The translations under genes were made by a program, and so were the position numbers. The notes under the pieces were generated by a model. The model was not told where the DNA came from. It saw nothing but the letters and a program-made list of their open reading frames with translations, and searched no databases. Shown piece by piece: positions 37,988 to 48,159 of a stretch of 64,000 nt of DNA; the first letter of the stretch is position 1; every line of letters begins with the position of its first letter. This DNA is from Mycobacterium sp. GA-0227b (lineage in GTDB: Bacteria > Actinomycetota > Actinomycetes > Mycobacteriales > Mycobacteriaceae), in the NCBI RefSeq assembly GCF_001499855.1, contig NZ_LQIK01000009.1:1-64000 (forward strand). Reading direction: 5' to 3'.

Positions 37988-38055
37988 GCGGGCCATGGTA
38001 ACCGACCCTGCCGATGAGCCCGTCCGGATGCGCGTGGCTCTGGTATTAGACTCGC

Positions 38056-39447
<1,392 letters not shown>

Positions 39448-39452
39448 GCCCG

Positions 39453-39503
39453 TTTGTGAATCTGACGACGAAATCCGCCCGAAAACGTCGCCAGATTCAC
39501 AAT
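39453..39503. repeat. Palindrome A-left, over the stop of the DUF559 gene
   Basis: GTGAATCTGACGACG (39456-39470) is the inverse of CGTCGCCAGATTCAC (39486-39500) except for one base, with a 15-nt loop. The TGA stop of the minus-strand nuclease-like gene (39497-39499) lies inside the right arm. The left arm plus five flanking bases recurs exactly at 40446-40468. Confidence 0.9.
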
Positions 39504-40366
39504 CGAAACCCCCGCGAATACAACGCGCTCTCGACCCTGGCCACATAGGTGGAGCGCCGATAACGCAGCAGGTCTCTGCTGACCCGGATGATCAGCCAAT
39601 CCAGCCCGGTCAATACGAACTGCTTGTCGATATCGCGCTGCCGCACTGCGGGATCGGTCCAGTGTTGCGGCCCGTCGTATTCGATACCGACTTTGAAATC
39701 CTCATACGCCATGTCGACGCGTGCGACGAACTGCCCGTACTCGTCGAATATCCGGACCTGCGTCTGCGGGGCCGGAAGGCCCGCATCGATCAACGCCAGC
39801 CGGGCAAGCGTCTCTTGCGGGGATTCCGCACCGCCGTCCATCAGCGGAAGCACGCTGCGCAGTCGCGGAATGCCGCGGGCCCCCGCGTGTGCAGCGATCA
39901 CCGCCTCCACGTCGACGTGTTTGAGACCAGTCGCATTGGCCAGAGCGTCGAGACGTTGCACTGCGACGGTCCGAGACTCGAGATGGCGACCGAGGTCGAA
40001 CGCGGTGCGGGCCGGCGTCGTCACACGCATCTCGCTTATCGTCACGAGTTCGTTCGGCAGCACCCGTTCAGTCCTGACGACGAGTTTCGGTGGCGGCCTC
40101 CGATTGTCGTGGACCAGCTCCGCGGCCTCCGACGGATCGATCCACTTGGTACCCAGGACCGCCGCCGCCGACAGGCCCGCAACGACTCCGCGCCGCTTCG
40201 ACCACAGCCAGGCCGCCTGGGCACGATGCTGTGCCGACACGGTGGCGTCGCGTGGGACGTAGATTCCCGGATACATCGGTGCGTACAGGCGGCGCATCGT
40301 GCGCTCGGAGATGCTGCCTGTCGACAACACTTCGGTTCCGACGAACGGCCACGGCAGCTCGGTCAT
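39497..40366 (-). CDS. AbiEi-like/DUF559 nuclease-like protein, copy 1
   Basis: A 289-residue protein. The N-terminal part resembles the AbiEi-type winged-helix region (TMRRLYAPMYPGIYVPRD, then a WLWSKRRGVVAGLSAAAVLG helix). The C-terminal ~100 residues are a DUF559/Vsr-like PD-(D/E)xK nuclease core, with acidic pair in VDMAYEDFKVGIEYDGPQH and the ending LDWLIIRVSRDLL. The ATG at 40366 is preferred over GTG 40381. A full-length paralogue is encoded at 48160. Two copies of one palindrome flank it, and its stop codon lies inside one. No toxin partner gene is adjacent, so a classic AbiE pair is unlikely. Confidence 0.82.
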   Translation of the reverse strand: MTELPWPFVGTEVLSTGSISERTMRRLYAPMYPGIYVPRDATVSAQHRAQAAWLWSKRRGVVAGLSAAAVLGTKWIDPSEAAELVHDNRRPPPKLVVRTERVLPNELVTISEMRVTTPARTAFDLGRHLESRTVAVQRLDALANATGLKHVDVEAVIAAHAGARGIPRLRSVLPLMDGGAESPQETLARLALIDAGLPAPQTQVRIFDEYGQFVARVDMAYEDFKVGIEYDGPQHWTDPAVRQRDIDKQFVLTGLDWLIIRVSRDLLRYRRSTYVARVESALYSRGFRL

Positions 40367-40445
40367 GCCCGTACGGTGCACGCGTGGACCGACGGATCAG
40401 GGCTGCGGTCGGCGAGTCATCCACAGAGTTGCGCCGCCCGGCCGA

Positions 40446-40502
40446 GCCCGTTTGTGAATCTGACGACGCGTATCGCCTCCCAACCGTCGTCAGATGCACA
40501 AT
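40446..40502. repeat. Palindrome A-right, upstream of the DUF559 gene
   Basis: TTTGTGAATCTGACGACG (40451-40468) faces CGTCGTCAGATGCACAAT (40485-40502), an inverted repeat with one internal mismatch and a 16-nt loop. The 23 bp at 40446-40468 are identical to 39448-39470, 998 bp away and in the same orientation, while the loops differ. It lies between the nuclease-like gene and dnaX. Confidence 0.9.
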
Positions 40503-40559
40503 CCAGCGACGCAGTGGTGGCCCACTGGGCCGTCAGACCGCATCGGTAGCCTGCTGAGC

Positions 40560-42416
40560 GTGGCGCTCTACCGCAAGTACCGGCCTGCGACGTTCGCCGA
40601 AGTCGTCGGACAGGAACATGTCACCGAGCCCCTTTCGACGGCCCTTTCGTCCGGCCGGATCAACCACGCGTACCTGTTCTCCGGTCCGCGGGGGTGCGGC
40701 AAGACCTCGTCGGCGCGCATTCTGGCCCGCTCGCTGAACTGTGCGCAGGGTCCGACGGCCACCCCGTGCGGGGTGTGCGACTCGTGTGTGGCACTCGCGC
40801 CCAACGGGCCGGGCAGCGTCGACGTCGTCGAACTCGACGCCGCCAGCCACGGCGGCGTGGACGACACCCGCGAGCTGCGCGACCGCGCGTTCTATGCACC
40901 GGCGCAGTCGCGGTACCGGATCTTCATCGTCGACGAAGCGCACATGGTCACCACGGCCGGCTTCAACGCGCTGCTCAAGATCGTCGAGGAGCCGCCGGAA
41001 CACCTGATCTTCGTGTTCGCGACCACCGAACCGGAGAAGGTGCTGCCGACGATCCGCTCGCGCACGCACCATTACCCGTTCCGGTTGCTGGCCCCGCGCA
41101 CCATGCGGTCGCTGCTGGAGGGCATCTGCGCGCAGGAGGGCGTGACCGTCGACGATGCGGTGTATCCGTTGGTGATCCGCGCCGGTGGCGGATCGCCGCG
41201 TGACACGCTGTCGGTGCTCGACCAGCTTCTGGCGGGAGCCGAGGGAAATCACGTCACCTATGCGCGGGCTCTGGCGCTGCTCGGTGCGACGGACGTCGCG
41301 CTGATCGACGACGCGATCGACGCGCTTGCCGCCAACGACGCCGCCGCCCTCTTCGGGGTTGTCGAGGCGGTGATCGACGCCGGCCACGACCCGCGCCGGT
41401 TCGCAACCGACCTGCTGGAGCGGTTCCGCGACCTGATCGTCCTGCAGTCGGTGCCCGACGCGGGAGCGCGTGGCGTCGTCGACGGGCCGGAGGATGTGCT
41501 CGAGCGGATGCGTGAGCAGGCGACGCGCATCGGGACTGCGACGCTGACCCGCTACGCCGAGGTGGTGCACGCCGGGCTCGGCGAGATGCGGGGCGCCACC
41601 GCGCCTCGACTGCTTCTCGAAGTGGTGTGCGCGCGGCTGCTGCTGCCGTCGGCCAGCGACACCGAATCGGCGCTGCTGCAACGTGTCGAGCGAATCGAGA
41701 CCCGGCTGGACATGTCGATCCCGGCCGGAGAGGGCGCCGCGGCGCAGGGCAGCGGGCCGCCGAGGCAGTACGCCCGCAAGAGCAGGGCGGCCGAACCGCC
41801 TCAGGCTGCGCCCGAGCCCTCGGCGCCCACCGAACCGGCGTCGGAAGTCAAGGCCCCGGAAGTCAAGGCCCCGGAAGTCAAGGCCCCCGAAGACAAAGCG
41901 CCCCAAGAGAAGGCGCCGTCACCTCCACCGGTGCGTCCGCCGTCGGACCCGGTGGTGGAGGCGCCGGCGGCGGCCGGCGAGCCGAACGCGGCCGCCGTGC
42001 GCAGCATGTGGTCGACGGTGCGCGACAAGGTCCGCGAACGCAGCCGCACCACCGAGGTGATGCTGTCGGGCGCGATCGTCCGCGCGATCGAGGGCGACAC
42101 GCTGGTGCTCAGCCACGACTCGGCGCCGCTGGCCAAACGGTTGGCCGAACAGCGCAACGCCGACGTCATCCGCGAAGCGTTGAAGGACGCTCTCGGGGTG
42201 AACTGGAAGATCCGCTGCGAGACCGGTTCTGCGGATCCTGCGCCCGCTCAGACCAAGCCGGTTGCCGACGTGGCGGCGCCGCAGCGCGACGAGGACGAGG
42301 AAGACATGTTGGCCGAGGCCGGCAGCGACACCTCCGACACCCCGCGCCGGGATCCCGAGGAAGCCGCGCTCGAGCTACTGCAGAACGAACTGGGCGCGCG
42401 GCGCATCGACGGCTGA
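40560..42416 (+). CDS. dnaX: DNA polymerase III subunit gamma/tau
   Basis: A 618-residue clamp-loader ATPase. The start VALYRKYRPATFAEVVGQ is diagnostic (GTG at 40560). Walker A is GPRGCGKTS, the zinc module is C-x8-CGVCDSC, the DEAH-type box is IVDEAHMV, and sensor 1 is FVFATTEPEKV. Domain III follows, then a Pro/Glu/Lys-rich linker with three EVKAP repeats and a tau-type C-terminal region (~500-618). No A-rich slippery site is seen, so only the long form is expected. Confidence 0.93.
   Translation: MALYRKYRPATFAEVVGQEHVTEPLSTALSSGRINHAYLFSGPRGCGKTSSARILARSLNCAQGPTATPCGVCDSCVALAPNGPGSVDVVELDAASHGGVDDTRELRDRAFYAPAQSRYRIFIVDEAHMVTTAGFNALLKIVEEPPEHLIFVFATTEPEKVLPTIRSRTHHYPFRLLAPRTMRSLLEGICAQEGVTVDDAVYPLVIRAGGGSPRDTLSVLDQLLAGAEGNHVTYARALALLGATDVALIDDAIDALAANDAAALFGVVEAVIDAGHDPRRFATDLLERFRDLIVLQSVPDAGARGVVDGPEDVLERMREQATRIGTATLTRYAEVVHAGLGEMRGATAPRLLLEVVCARLLLPSASDTESALLQRVERIETRLDMSIPAGEGAAAQGSGPPRQYARKSRAAEPPQAAPEPSAPTEPASEVKAPEVKAPEVKAPEDKAPQEKAPSPPPVRPPSDPVVEAPAAAGEPNAAAVRSMWSTVRDKVRERSRTTEVMLSGAIVRAIEGDTLVLSHDSAPLAKRLAEQRNADVIREALKDALGVNWKIRCETGSADPAPAQTKPVADVAAPQRDEDEEDMLAEAGSDTSDTPRRDPEEAALELLQNELGARRIDG
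41844..41888 (+). repeat. 15-bp tandem repeat in dnaX linker
   Basis: Three copies of GAAGTCAAGGCCCCG (the last ends in C) encode EVKAP, followed by two decayed copies (EDKAP, QEKAP). The repeat lengthens the flexible linker between the ATPase core and the C-terminal domain. Confidence 0.85.
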
Positions 42417-42419
42417 CGC

Positions 42420-43739
42420 CTACGGCGTCCACCAGGGCCGCAGCGGCAGCCCGCCATCGCGCCCGTCGCTGTCCAGCTTGACCGCCAGAACCTGGTGTAG
42501 CTGAACCACATTCGTCTCGAACCCGAGGCGCGACCCGGCCATGTACAAGCCCCACACCTTGGCGGTGGCCAGGCCGACCTCGGCGACCGCCTCGTCCCAG
42601 TGCTCCACCAGGTTGCGACACCAGTCGCGCAACGTCAGCGCGTAGTGGTTGCGCAGGTTCTCCTCGTGCACTACCTCCAGGCCGACGTCCTGCGCCTCGC
42701 TGATGATCCGTCCGGACCCGGTCAGCTCCCCGTCGGGGAAGACGTAGCGGTCGATGAAGCCTCCCGCTGTCGCCCCCGTCCTGTTGTCCGGACGCGTGAT
42801 GCAGTGGTTGAGCAGCAACGCGCCGGCGCGCATCCTCGACTGCAGGAAAGCGAAGTAGGCCGGATAATTGTGCACGCCGATGTGCTCGGTCAGCCCGATC
42901 GACGAGACCGCGTCGAAGCCGTCCTCGCGCACATCGCGGTAGTCACCGTGCCGAACCTCGGCCAGATCGCCGAGGCCGTCCTCGGCGATCGCGTTCTGCG
43001 CCCAGGACGCCTGTTCTTTCGACAGCGTGACGCCGATCGCCTTGACCCCGTGGCGCGCGGCGTAGCGCACCATGCCGCCCCAACCGCAGCCCACGTCGAG
43101 CAGCCGATCGCCGGGCTTGAGCCGCAGCTTCTCGAACACCAGCCGGTACTTGTTCTCCTGCGCTTCCTCCAGGGTGGCCCCGTGGTGCGGATAGCACGCG
43201 CACGTGTAGGTCATCGACGGGCCGAGCACCCACTCGTAGAACGTGTTTGACACGTCGTAGTGGTGGTGGATCGCCTCGGCGTCACGGGTCTTGCTGTGCC
43301 GCAGGCCCTCTGCGATTCGACGCCAGCGTGGCAGTGCCTCCTGCGGCGGCGGCGCGATCGGCTTGAGGTGCTCGATACCGATGGAACGCACGATGTTGGC
43401 GAGCACCCGCGCCGGCGGTCGTTTGAAATCCATCTTGTCGGCGAGCGCCTTGAGCAGCTCGTAGGGATCACCCGGGTGCACGCCGTGCGGTTCCAGGTCG
43501 CCCGACACGTAGGCCCGCGCCAGTCCCAAATCGCCGAAAGCGGTCGCCAGATAGGTCGTACCGCGAGGGGTCAGCAATTCGAGGCCGAGCGGCGAATCTT
43601 CGGGCCCGGCCGAACTCCCGTCGTATGCCGTGAATCTCAGCGGTAGGTTCCCCGCGGCGAGGATCTCCAGAATCTCCGCCAGCGTGAGCTTTCTGGCCGG
43701 CGCGTGAGAATGTGCGGCGTTTTCTTTGAAGGTCGTCAT
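42420..43739 (-). CDS. SAM-dependent fatty-acid methyltransferase (CFA synthase type)
   Basis: A 439-residue class I methyltransferase of the cyclopropane-fatty-acid synthase/UfaA/BfaB family. The SAM loop is LLDVGCGWGGMVRYAA, EHIGVHNY is the bicarbonate/active-site segment, and FIDRYVFPDGEL precedes the C-terminal lid. The start overlaps the stop of the FAD oxidoreductase gene by 4 bp. That pairing is the one that makes 10-methyl branched fatty acids such as tuberculostearate (BfaA/BfaB, TmsA/TmsB). This locus matches Rv3719/Rv3720 in position, so the exact product is uncertain. Confidence 0.87.
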   Translation of the reverse strand: MTTFKENAAHSHAPARKLTLAEILEILAAGNLPLRFTAYDGSSAGPEDSPLGLELLTPRGTTYLATAFGDLGLARAYVSGDLEPHGVHPGDPYELLKALADKMDFKRPPARVLANIVRSIGIEHLKPIAPPPQEALPRWRRIAEGLRHSKTRDAEAIHHHYDVSNTFYEWVLGPSMTYTCACYPHHGATLEEAQENKYRLVFEKLRLKPGDRLLDVGCGWGGMVRYAARHGVKAIGVTLSKEQASWAQNAIAEDGLGDLAEVRHGDYRDVREDGFDAVSSIGLTEHIGVHNYPAYFAFLQSRMRAGALLLNHCITRPDNRTGATAGGFIDRYVFPDGELTGSGRIISEAQDVGLEVVHEENLRNHYALTLRDWCRNLVEHWDEAVAEVGLATAKVWGLYMAGSRLGFETNVVQLHQVLAVKLDSDGRDGGLPLRPWWTP

Positions 43740-45157
43740 CGTCTTTGCACCGCCTTCGCATACAGATCGAGGAGCCGGGAATCTGGATCGTAGGCTTTTT
43801 TGACGATCTTGTAGGTTTCCCCGCCGTAGAGATCGTCAAACTCGTCGCGGCCGTAGTACGAATCCGAGTACAGCGATTTGTGTCCGTCGAGTTCACTGAC
43901 CTTGCGTTCGATCAGCTTGTTGGTGTGGCCCTGCTCGGCAGGCCAGTTGGGTCCGATAGGCACCGAGGACCAGAACCCCACGTTGACGTAGGTGTGGCCC
44001 GGCCGCAGAGGATAAAGCGGCCAGCCGCCACCTGTTCTCGGGTCGTCGCGAAGACGCAACGGGCACAACCAGATCGGCTCGATCGGAACATCGGCGAGGA
44101 ACCAGTGCAGGAATTCGGCGACCCGCTCGATCGGCACCTCGACGTCCTGCACGACGCGTTCGCGCGGCGGCCGCCCGTTACGCTTCTCGATCCGGTCGGC
44201 GATGTCGAACCGCTGATCGTAGGCGATGAGCTTCCAGTAGAAGCTGCTGCGCCGGTAGCGCCGTGGCCACCACCGCCGGATCCGCGGGTTCTGTGCGCCG
44301 AACGCCCGTGAGCACCAGAACCAGTCGGTGTCCCACCGCCAGAGGTAGTCGTGGATCGTCAGCCGGTCGTGTTTTTCGGCGCCGTTGTCGCCCGAATGCT
44401 GGATCGAGCGGTAGTAGATCTGCTGGCCGGTGTAATCGCTGACGGGTCCGGGCGTCGCGGTTTGGAAGCCAAGCGTCAGGTACGCCTCGTCGGCGGAGAA
44501 CACCACACCGTCGAGATAGTCGACCGGGGTGCCCCCAGAGTCTCCGTAACCGCCGGTCTCGACGATGCGGTCCATGGCGGCGACGAGATCCTCGATGGTG
44601 TTGAACCGCAGGTGGCGAACGGCGACGAACGGGTGGACCGTCTCCAGCTCGATCTTCAACCGGACCGAATAACCCAACGTGCCATAGGAATTCGGGAAAG
44701 CCCGATACAAGTCGACGTGCTGGTCCGGCGACGCGGTGAGCACCTCGCCGGTGCCGGTCAGGATATCCATCTCCAGCACCGACTCATGCGGTAGGCCGTT
44801 GCGGAACGATGCGGACTCGATGCCGAGCCCGGTGACGGCGCCACCGAGCGTGATCGTCTTCAGTTGCGGTACCACCAACGGGGACAAGCCGTATGGCAGC
44901 GTCGCGGCGACCAGGTCTTCGTAGGTGCACATGCCCGCCACATCGGCGGTGCGGGCCTCGGGGTCGACGGCGATGACACCGGTCAGGCCCGAGACGTCCA
45001 ACCCCTTGACGGTGGTCTTGGCGCGGGCTCGAAACAGGTTCGACGTGGGCTTGGCGAGTCGCACGGTCGCATCGGGCGGGATCGCACGGTAGCTGGACAG
45101 TAGCCGCTGCACGCCCGCGGCATGTGAAGCACGTGCGTCGGTTCGGGCAACAGACAC
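43736..45157 (-). CDS. FAD-binding oxidoreductase paired with methyltransferase
   Basis: A 473-residue FAD enzyme of the BBE/DWARF1 (FAD_binding_4) fold. The N-terminal half has VDPEARTADVAGMCTYEDLV and LKTITLGGAVTGLGIES, typical of the FAD pyrophosphate loop. Relatives reduce the methylene or unsaturated fatty acyl intermediate made by the methyltransferase encoded next. The GTG at 45157 opens a two-gene operon, divergent from the SRPBCC gene with 71 bp between. Confidence 0.87.
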   Translation of the reverse strand: MSVARTDARASHAAGVQRLLSSYRAIPPDATVRLAKPTSNLFRARAKTTVKGLDVSGLTGVIAVDPEARTADVAGMCTYEDLVAATLPYGLSPLVVPQLKTITLGGAVTGLGIESASFRNGLPHESVLEMDILTGTGEVLTASPDQHVDLYRAFPNSYGTLGYSVRLKIELETVHPFVAVRHLRFNTIEDLVAAMDRIVETGGYGDSGGTPVDYLDGVVFSADEAYLTLGFQTATPGPVSDYTGQQIYYRSIQHSGDNGAEKHDRLTIHDYLWRWDTDWFWCSRAFGAQNPRIRRWWPRRYRRSSFYWKLIAYDQRFDIADRIEKRNGRPPRERVVQDVEVPIERVAEFLHWFLADVPIEPIWLCPLRLRDDPRTGGGWPLYPLRPGHTYVNVGFWSSVPIGPNWPAEQGHTNKLIERKVSELDGHKSLYSDSYYGRDEFDDLYGGETYKIVKKAYDPDSRLLDLYAKAVQRR

Positions 45158-45228
45158 GCATATACGCTAGTCCGCGGTGGCACCTGATGCGACCCAACCA
45201 ACCCCTTCAACCAAGGAGCTCGTAGGAG

Positions 45229-45675
45229 ATGGGACAGGTCAGCGCGTCCAGCACGGTTCTGATCGACGCGGCGCCGGAGGCGGTGCTGTCGGCTGTCGCG
45301 GATTACGCGACCGTGCGTCCGAGAATTCTGTCGCCGCACTACAGCGAGTACAAGGTGCTCGAGGGCGGCCAGGGCGCGGGAACCGTGGCGAGTTGGAAGC
45401 TGCAAGCGACGAAGTCGCGCGTGCGCGACGTGACAGCCAACGTCGACGTTGCGGGTCACACGGTGATCGAGAAGGACGCCAATTCGTCGATGATCACCAA
45501 CTGGACCGTCGCGCCCGCAGGGCCTGGCTCCTCGGTGACCGTCAAGACGTCCTGGCAGGGCGCCGGCGGTATCGGCGGCTTCTTCGAGAAGACGTTCGCG
45601 CCGCTCGGTCTGCGCAAGATCCAGGCCGAGGTGCTGGCGAACCTGAAAAAGCACGTGGAGGAAAACCCACGTTAA
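45229..45675 (+). CDS. SRPBCC/polyketide cyclase-like lipid-binding protein
   Basis: A 148-residue START-like protein: an N-terminal ASSTVLIDAAPEAVLSAVADYATV, alternating beta strands and a long C-terminal helix (LRKIQAEVLANLKKHVEE). It probably holds a hydrophobic ligand; the neighbouring fatty-acid methylation operon suggests a lipid, which is inference. A ribosome site (AAGGAGCTCGTAGGAG) lies just upstream of the ATG. Confidence 0.8.
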   Translation: MGQVSASSTVLIDAAPEAVLSAVADYATVRPRILSPHYSEYKVLEGGQGAGTVASWKLQATKSRVRDVTANVDVAGHTVIEKDANSSMITNWTVAPAGPGSSVTVKTSWQGAGGIGGFFEKTFAPLGLRKIQAEVLANLKKHVEENPR

Positions 45676-45714
45676 GCGGTTGATCACAAGCACCAGGTGC
45701 GAGCAATCAACCCC

Positions 45715-45752
45715 GTTAGAGGGCAACAGGTGCGTTAGAGGGCAACAGGCGC
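45715..45752. repeat. 19-bp tandem duplication
   Basis: GTTAGAGGGCAACAGGTGC at 45715-45733 is repeated at 45734-45752 with one difference (T to C). It ends 1 bp before the stop codon of ami1, between two convergent genes. Confidence 0.85.
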
Positions 45753-45753
45753 G

Positions 45754-46491
45754 CTAACTGGCGCCCAAGAAGCCCGCTATGCCGCGCACCACGGCGTCGG
45801 CGTACTTCTGCCGGCCTTCCGCCGTCTTCATCAGCGCCGAGTCGACCGGGTTCTTCATGTTGCCCAGCTCGACGAGTATCGACGGGTACTGGGCGAGGTT
45901 CAGCCCGGCGATGTCCGAGCGTGGGTTGAGGCCGTCGGAGCCGATGTAGGTCGACGGCACGAAGCCCGACGCCTGCAACTGGTCGCGCATGATCGCCGCG
46001 AACCGAGGAGACGGCCCCGCCTGCGCGTCGTTTAGCGGCGGGGACGAGTACAGCACGTGAAATCCGCGCCCGGTGGGCGGGCCGCCGTCGGCGTGAATGC
46101 TCACGATCGCGTTCGGCTTAAGCGAGTTGGCCATCGCGGCGCGCTCGTCGACGCAGGGGCCTACTGCGGTGTCGTTGCCCCGCGACATCGCGGTGCGCAC
46201 GCCGAGCGCGGTGAGCGCTTGGCGGATGCGCAGGGTGGTATCCCAGGCGAAGGTGTGCTCGGCGTAGCCGTCGCCGGTGGAGGTTCCGCTGGCCTGGCAG
46301 TCCTTGGTGCCGCCGCGGCCGGTGGGCACCTGTCGGCTGATCGATGCGTCGTTGGCGCCGTTGTGGCCCGGGTCGAGGAACACGATCTTGCCCGCGATAC
46401 TGGCGGGCGCGGCGGCGACTTCGGCGGCTGGGCTGACGAGGGTCGATGCGGCAACGAGCAGTCCGGTGGCCACTGCGGCGCAACCGCGCAT
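45754..46491 (-). CDS. ami1: N-acetylmuramoyl-L-alanine amidase (Rv3717-like)
   Basis: A 245-residue exported Amidase_3. The signal peptide runs [29 protein letters not shown]. Zinc ligands are His in [11 protein letters not shown], Glu in YAEHTFAWD and His in IVSIHADGG, and the catalytic Glu is in [11 protein letters not shown]. Two cysteines ([13 protein letters not shown]) fit the disulfide seen in Rv3717. It cleaves peptide stems from peptidoglycan during cell separation. The ATG at 46491 is chosen because it gives a clean signal peptide; the frame is open to 46617. Confidence 0.92.
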   Translation of the reverse strand: MRGCAAVATGLLVAASTLVSPAAEVAAAPASIAGKIVFLDPGHNGANDASISRQVPTGRGGTKDCQASGTSTGDGYAEHTFAWDTTLRIRQALTALGVRTAMSRGNDTAVGPCVDERAAMANSLKPNAIVSIHADGGPPTGRGFHVLYSSPPLNDAQAGPSPRFAAIMRDQLQASGFVPSTYIGSDGLNPRSDIAGLNLAQYPSILVELGNMKNPVDSALMKTAEGRQKYADAVVRGIAGFLGAS

Positions 46492-46639
46492 TGCTCGAGT
46501 GGCGCCGACACGCAGGCGGGCAGGCACGGGCGTCACCGTAGCCGCAACCACGACTACGCTGAAAGGCCAAACCGCCGCGAGCGGGCGAGGCGAGACCAAG
46601 TCGAAACCCGTCCGCAATCAACACGCAAGGGGACCAGTC

Positions 46640-46972
46640 ATGCAACCCGGAGGCCAACCGGATATGTCGGCCCTGCTCGCGCAGGCGCAGCAGGTGCAGC
46701 AGCAATTGATGGAGGCGCAGGAGGCGCTGGCCAACTCCGAGGTGCACGGGCAGGCCGGCGGCGGTCTGGTGCAGGTCACGATGAAGGGCAGCGGTGAGGT
46801 GGTCGCCGTGTCGATCGACCCGAAGGTCGTTGACCCCAACGACGTCGAGACGCTGCAGGACCTCGTCGTCGGCGCGATCGCCGACGCCTCCAAGCAGGTC
46901 ACCATCCTCGCCCATGACCGGCTCGGGCCGCTGGCGGGCGGGATGGGCAATATGGGCCTGCCGGGAATGTAA
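46640..46972 (+). CDS. YbaB/EbfC nucleoid-associated protein
   Basis: A 110-residue protein with the YbaB core: a Gln-rich coiled N-terminal helix ([20 protein letters not shown]), a [23 protein letters not shown] strand region and a C-terminal helix. It binds DNA as a dimer with a tweezers shape. It is always linked to recR, which starts 10 bp downstream. An AAGGGGA ribosome site precedes the ATG. Confidence 0.93.
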   Translation: MQPGGQPDMSALLAQAQQVQQQLMEAQEALANSEVHGQAGGGLVQVTMKGSGEVVAVSIDPKVVDPNDVETLQDLVVGAIADASKQVTILAHDRLGPLAGGMGNMGLPGM

Positions 46973-46982
46973 TTGTCCCTCC

Positions 46983-47594
46983 ATGTTTGAAGGACCCGTC
47001 CAGGATCTGATCGACGAGCTCGGCAAGCTGCCCGGTATCGGGCCGAAGAGCGCGCAGCGGATCGCCTTCCACCTGCTGTCGGTGGAGCCACCCGACATCG
47101 ACCGGCTGACCGCCGTGCTCAACAAGGTGCGCGACGGGGTGAAGTTCTGCGCGGTGTGCGGGAACGTCTCCGACGACGATCGCTGCCGCATCTGCAGCGA
47201 TCCGCGGCGCGACGCGTCGCTGGTGTGCGTGGTCGAGGAGCCCAAGGATGTGCAGGCCGTCGAGCGCACCCGTGAGTTCCGCGGCCGCTACCACGTGCTG
47301 GGTGGTGCGTTGGATCCGCTGTCGGGGGTCGGGCCGGAACAGCTGCGAATCCGCGAGTTGCTCAACCGGATCGGGGAGCGGGTGGACGGGGTGGATGTCA
47401 CCGAGGTGATCATCGCGACCGACCCCAACACCGAGGGCGAGGCCACGGCCACGTACCTGGTGCGCATGCTGCGCGATATCCCGGGGCTGACCGTGACGCG
47501 GATCGCGTCCGGTCTGCCGATGGGCGGGGATCTGGAATTCGCCGACGAGCTGACGTTGGGCAGGGCGCTGGCTGGCCGCCGGGCCATGGCATAG
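46983..47594 (+). CDS. recR: Recombination protein RecR
   Basis: A 203-residue RecR: N-terminal helix-hairpin-helix ([20 protein letters not shown]), a Cys4 zinc finger ([16 protein letters not shown]), a Toprim domain with [14 protein letters not shown], and the C-terminal Walker B-like [20 protein letters not shown]. It loads RecA with RecF/RecO at gaps. It is in an operon with ybaB. Confidence 0.96.
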   Translation: MFEGPVQDLIDELGKLPGIGPKSAQRIAFHLLSVEPPDIDRLTAVLNKVRDGVKFCAVCGNVSDDDRCRICSDPRRDASLVCVVEEPKDVQAVERTREFRGRYHVLGGALDPLSGVGPEQLRIRELLNRIGERVDGVDVTEVIIATDPNTEGEATATYLVRMLRDIPGLTVTRIASGLPMGGDLEFADELTLGRALAGRRAMA

Positions 47595-47604
47595 GTTGGC
47601 CGTC

Positions 47605-48003
47605 ATGCCGGACGAGGAGTTCAAGGTCGAGGTCGAGCTGGGCAGCGATGAGCACCGGCTCTCGTTCTGGGAGAAGCTGCGAACCCTGGACCTGGACGAC
47701 GGCGCGCGCCGACGGCTCGGGTCGCGGGTGACGGTGACGCGCGACGGCGATCGCATCCAGCTGTACACGCACACGCTCGCGGATGCGCAGGAGGCCGAAC
47801 GCACGCTGCGCGCGTTGGTGGCCGACGACCACGTGAGTGCGCAGTACACCCTGAGCCGGTGGGACCCCTCGAGCCAGGAGTGGGTGGATCCGGTCAGCGG
47901 GCACGAGGTGACCGACGATGCGCGCGAGGCGCCCGCGCCGGACCCGAGCTACGTGATCCTCGAGGCCTACAAGCCGCAGTTCCTGCGCGACCTCGGGCTG
48001 TAA
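47605..48003 (+). CDS. Conserved hypothetical protein
   Basis: A 132-residue soluble acidic protein (EEFKVEVELGSDEHRLSFWEKLRTLDLDDGARRRLG). The region VTVTRDGDRIQLYTHTLADAQEAERTLRALV suggests a ferredoxin-like alpha/beta domain. No catalytic motif or signal is visible. It starts 10 bp after recR and is probably in the ybaB-recR operon. The family is unrecognised. Confidence 0.72.
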   Translation: MPDEEFKVEVELGSDEHRLSFWEKLRTLDLDDGARRRLGSRVTVTRDGDRIQLYTHTLADAQEAERTLRALVADDHVSAQYTLSRWDPSSQEWVDPVSGHEVTDDAREAPAPDPSYVILEAYKPQFLRDLGL

Positions 48004-48063
48004 CCACCGCCCTTGTAGCCCGAGCCGATCGGCGCCGTAGGGCCCGCCCGCCTAACCTCAGGA

Positions 48064-48130
48064 GTCACAGCTATCGACGCTTGGTAGACGTGTTCTCGCA
48101 CTTTCCCTGCCAAACGTCGATCGGTGTGAC
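48064..48130. repeat. Palindrome B-left, upstream of DUF559 copy 2
   Basis: A 67-bp imperfect palindrome: arms of 24 bp (48064-48087 and 48107-48130, four mismatches) around a 19-nt loop holding GTTCTCGCACTTT. Both ends read GTCACA/TGTGAC. It ends 29 bp before the ATG of the DUF559 gene. An inverted copy lies at 49135-49201. Confidence 0.88.
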
Positions 48131-48159
48131 GTGTCGGTGGTCCCGTGCACGATGCCGTC

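Noticed and set aside
39497..40366. AbiE-type toxin-antitoxin pair
   Set aside because: No AbiEii nucleotidyltransferase toxin is adjacent to either DUF559 copy; neighbours are aspC, dnaX, the recR operon and gatD.
40560..42416. Programmed frameshift in dnaX making a short gamma form
   Set aside because: No A-rich slippery heptamer was seen in the GC-rich coding sequence.
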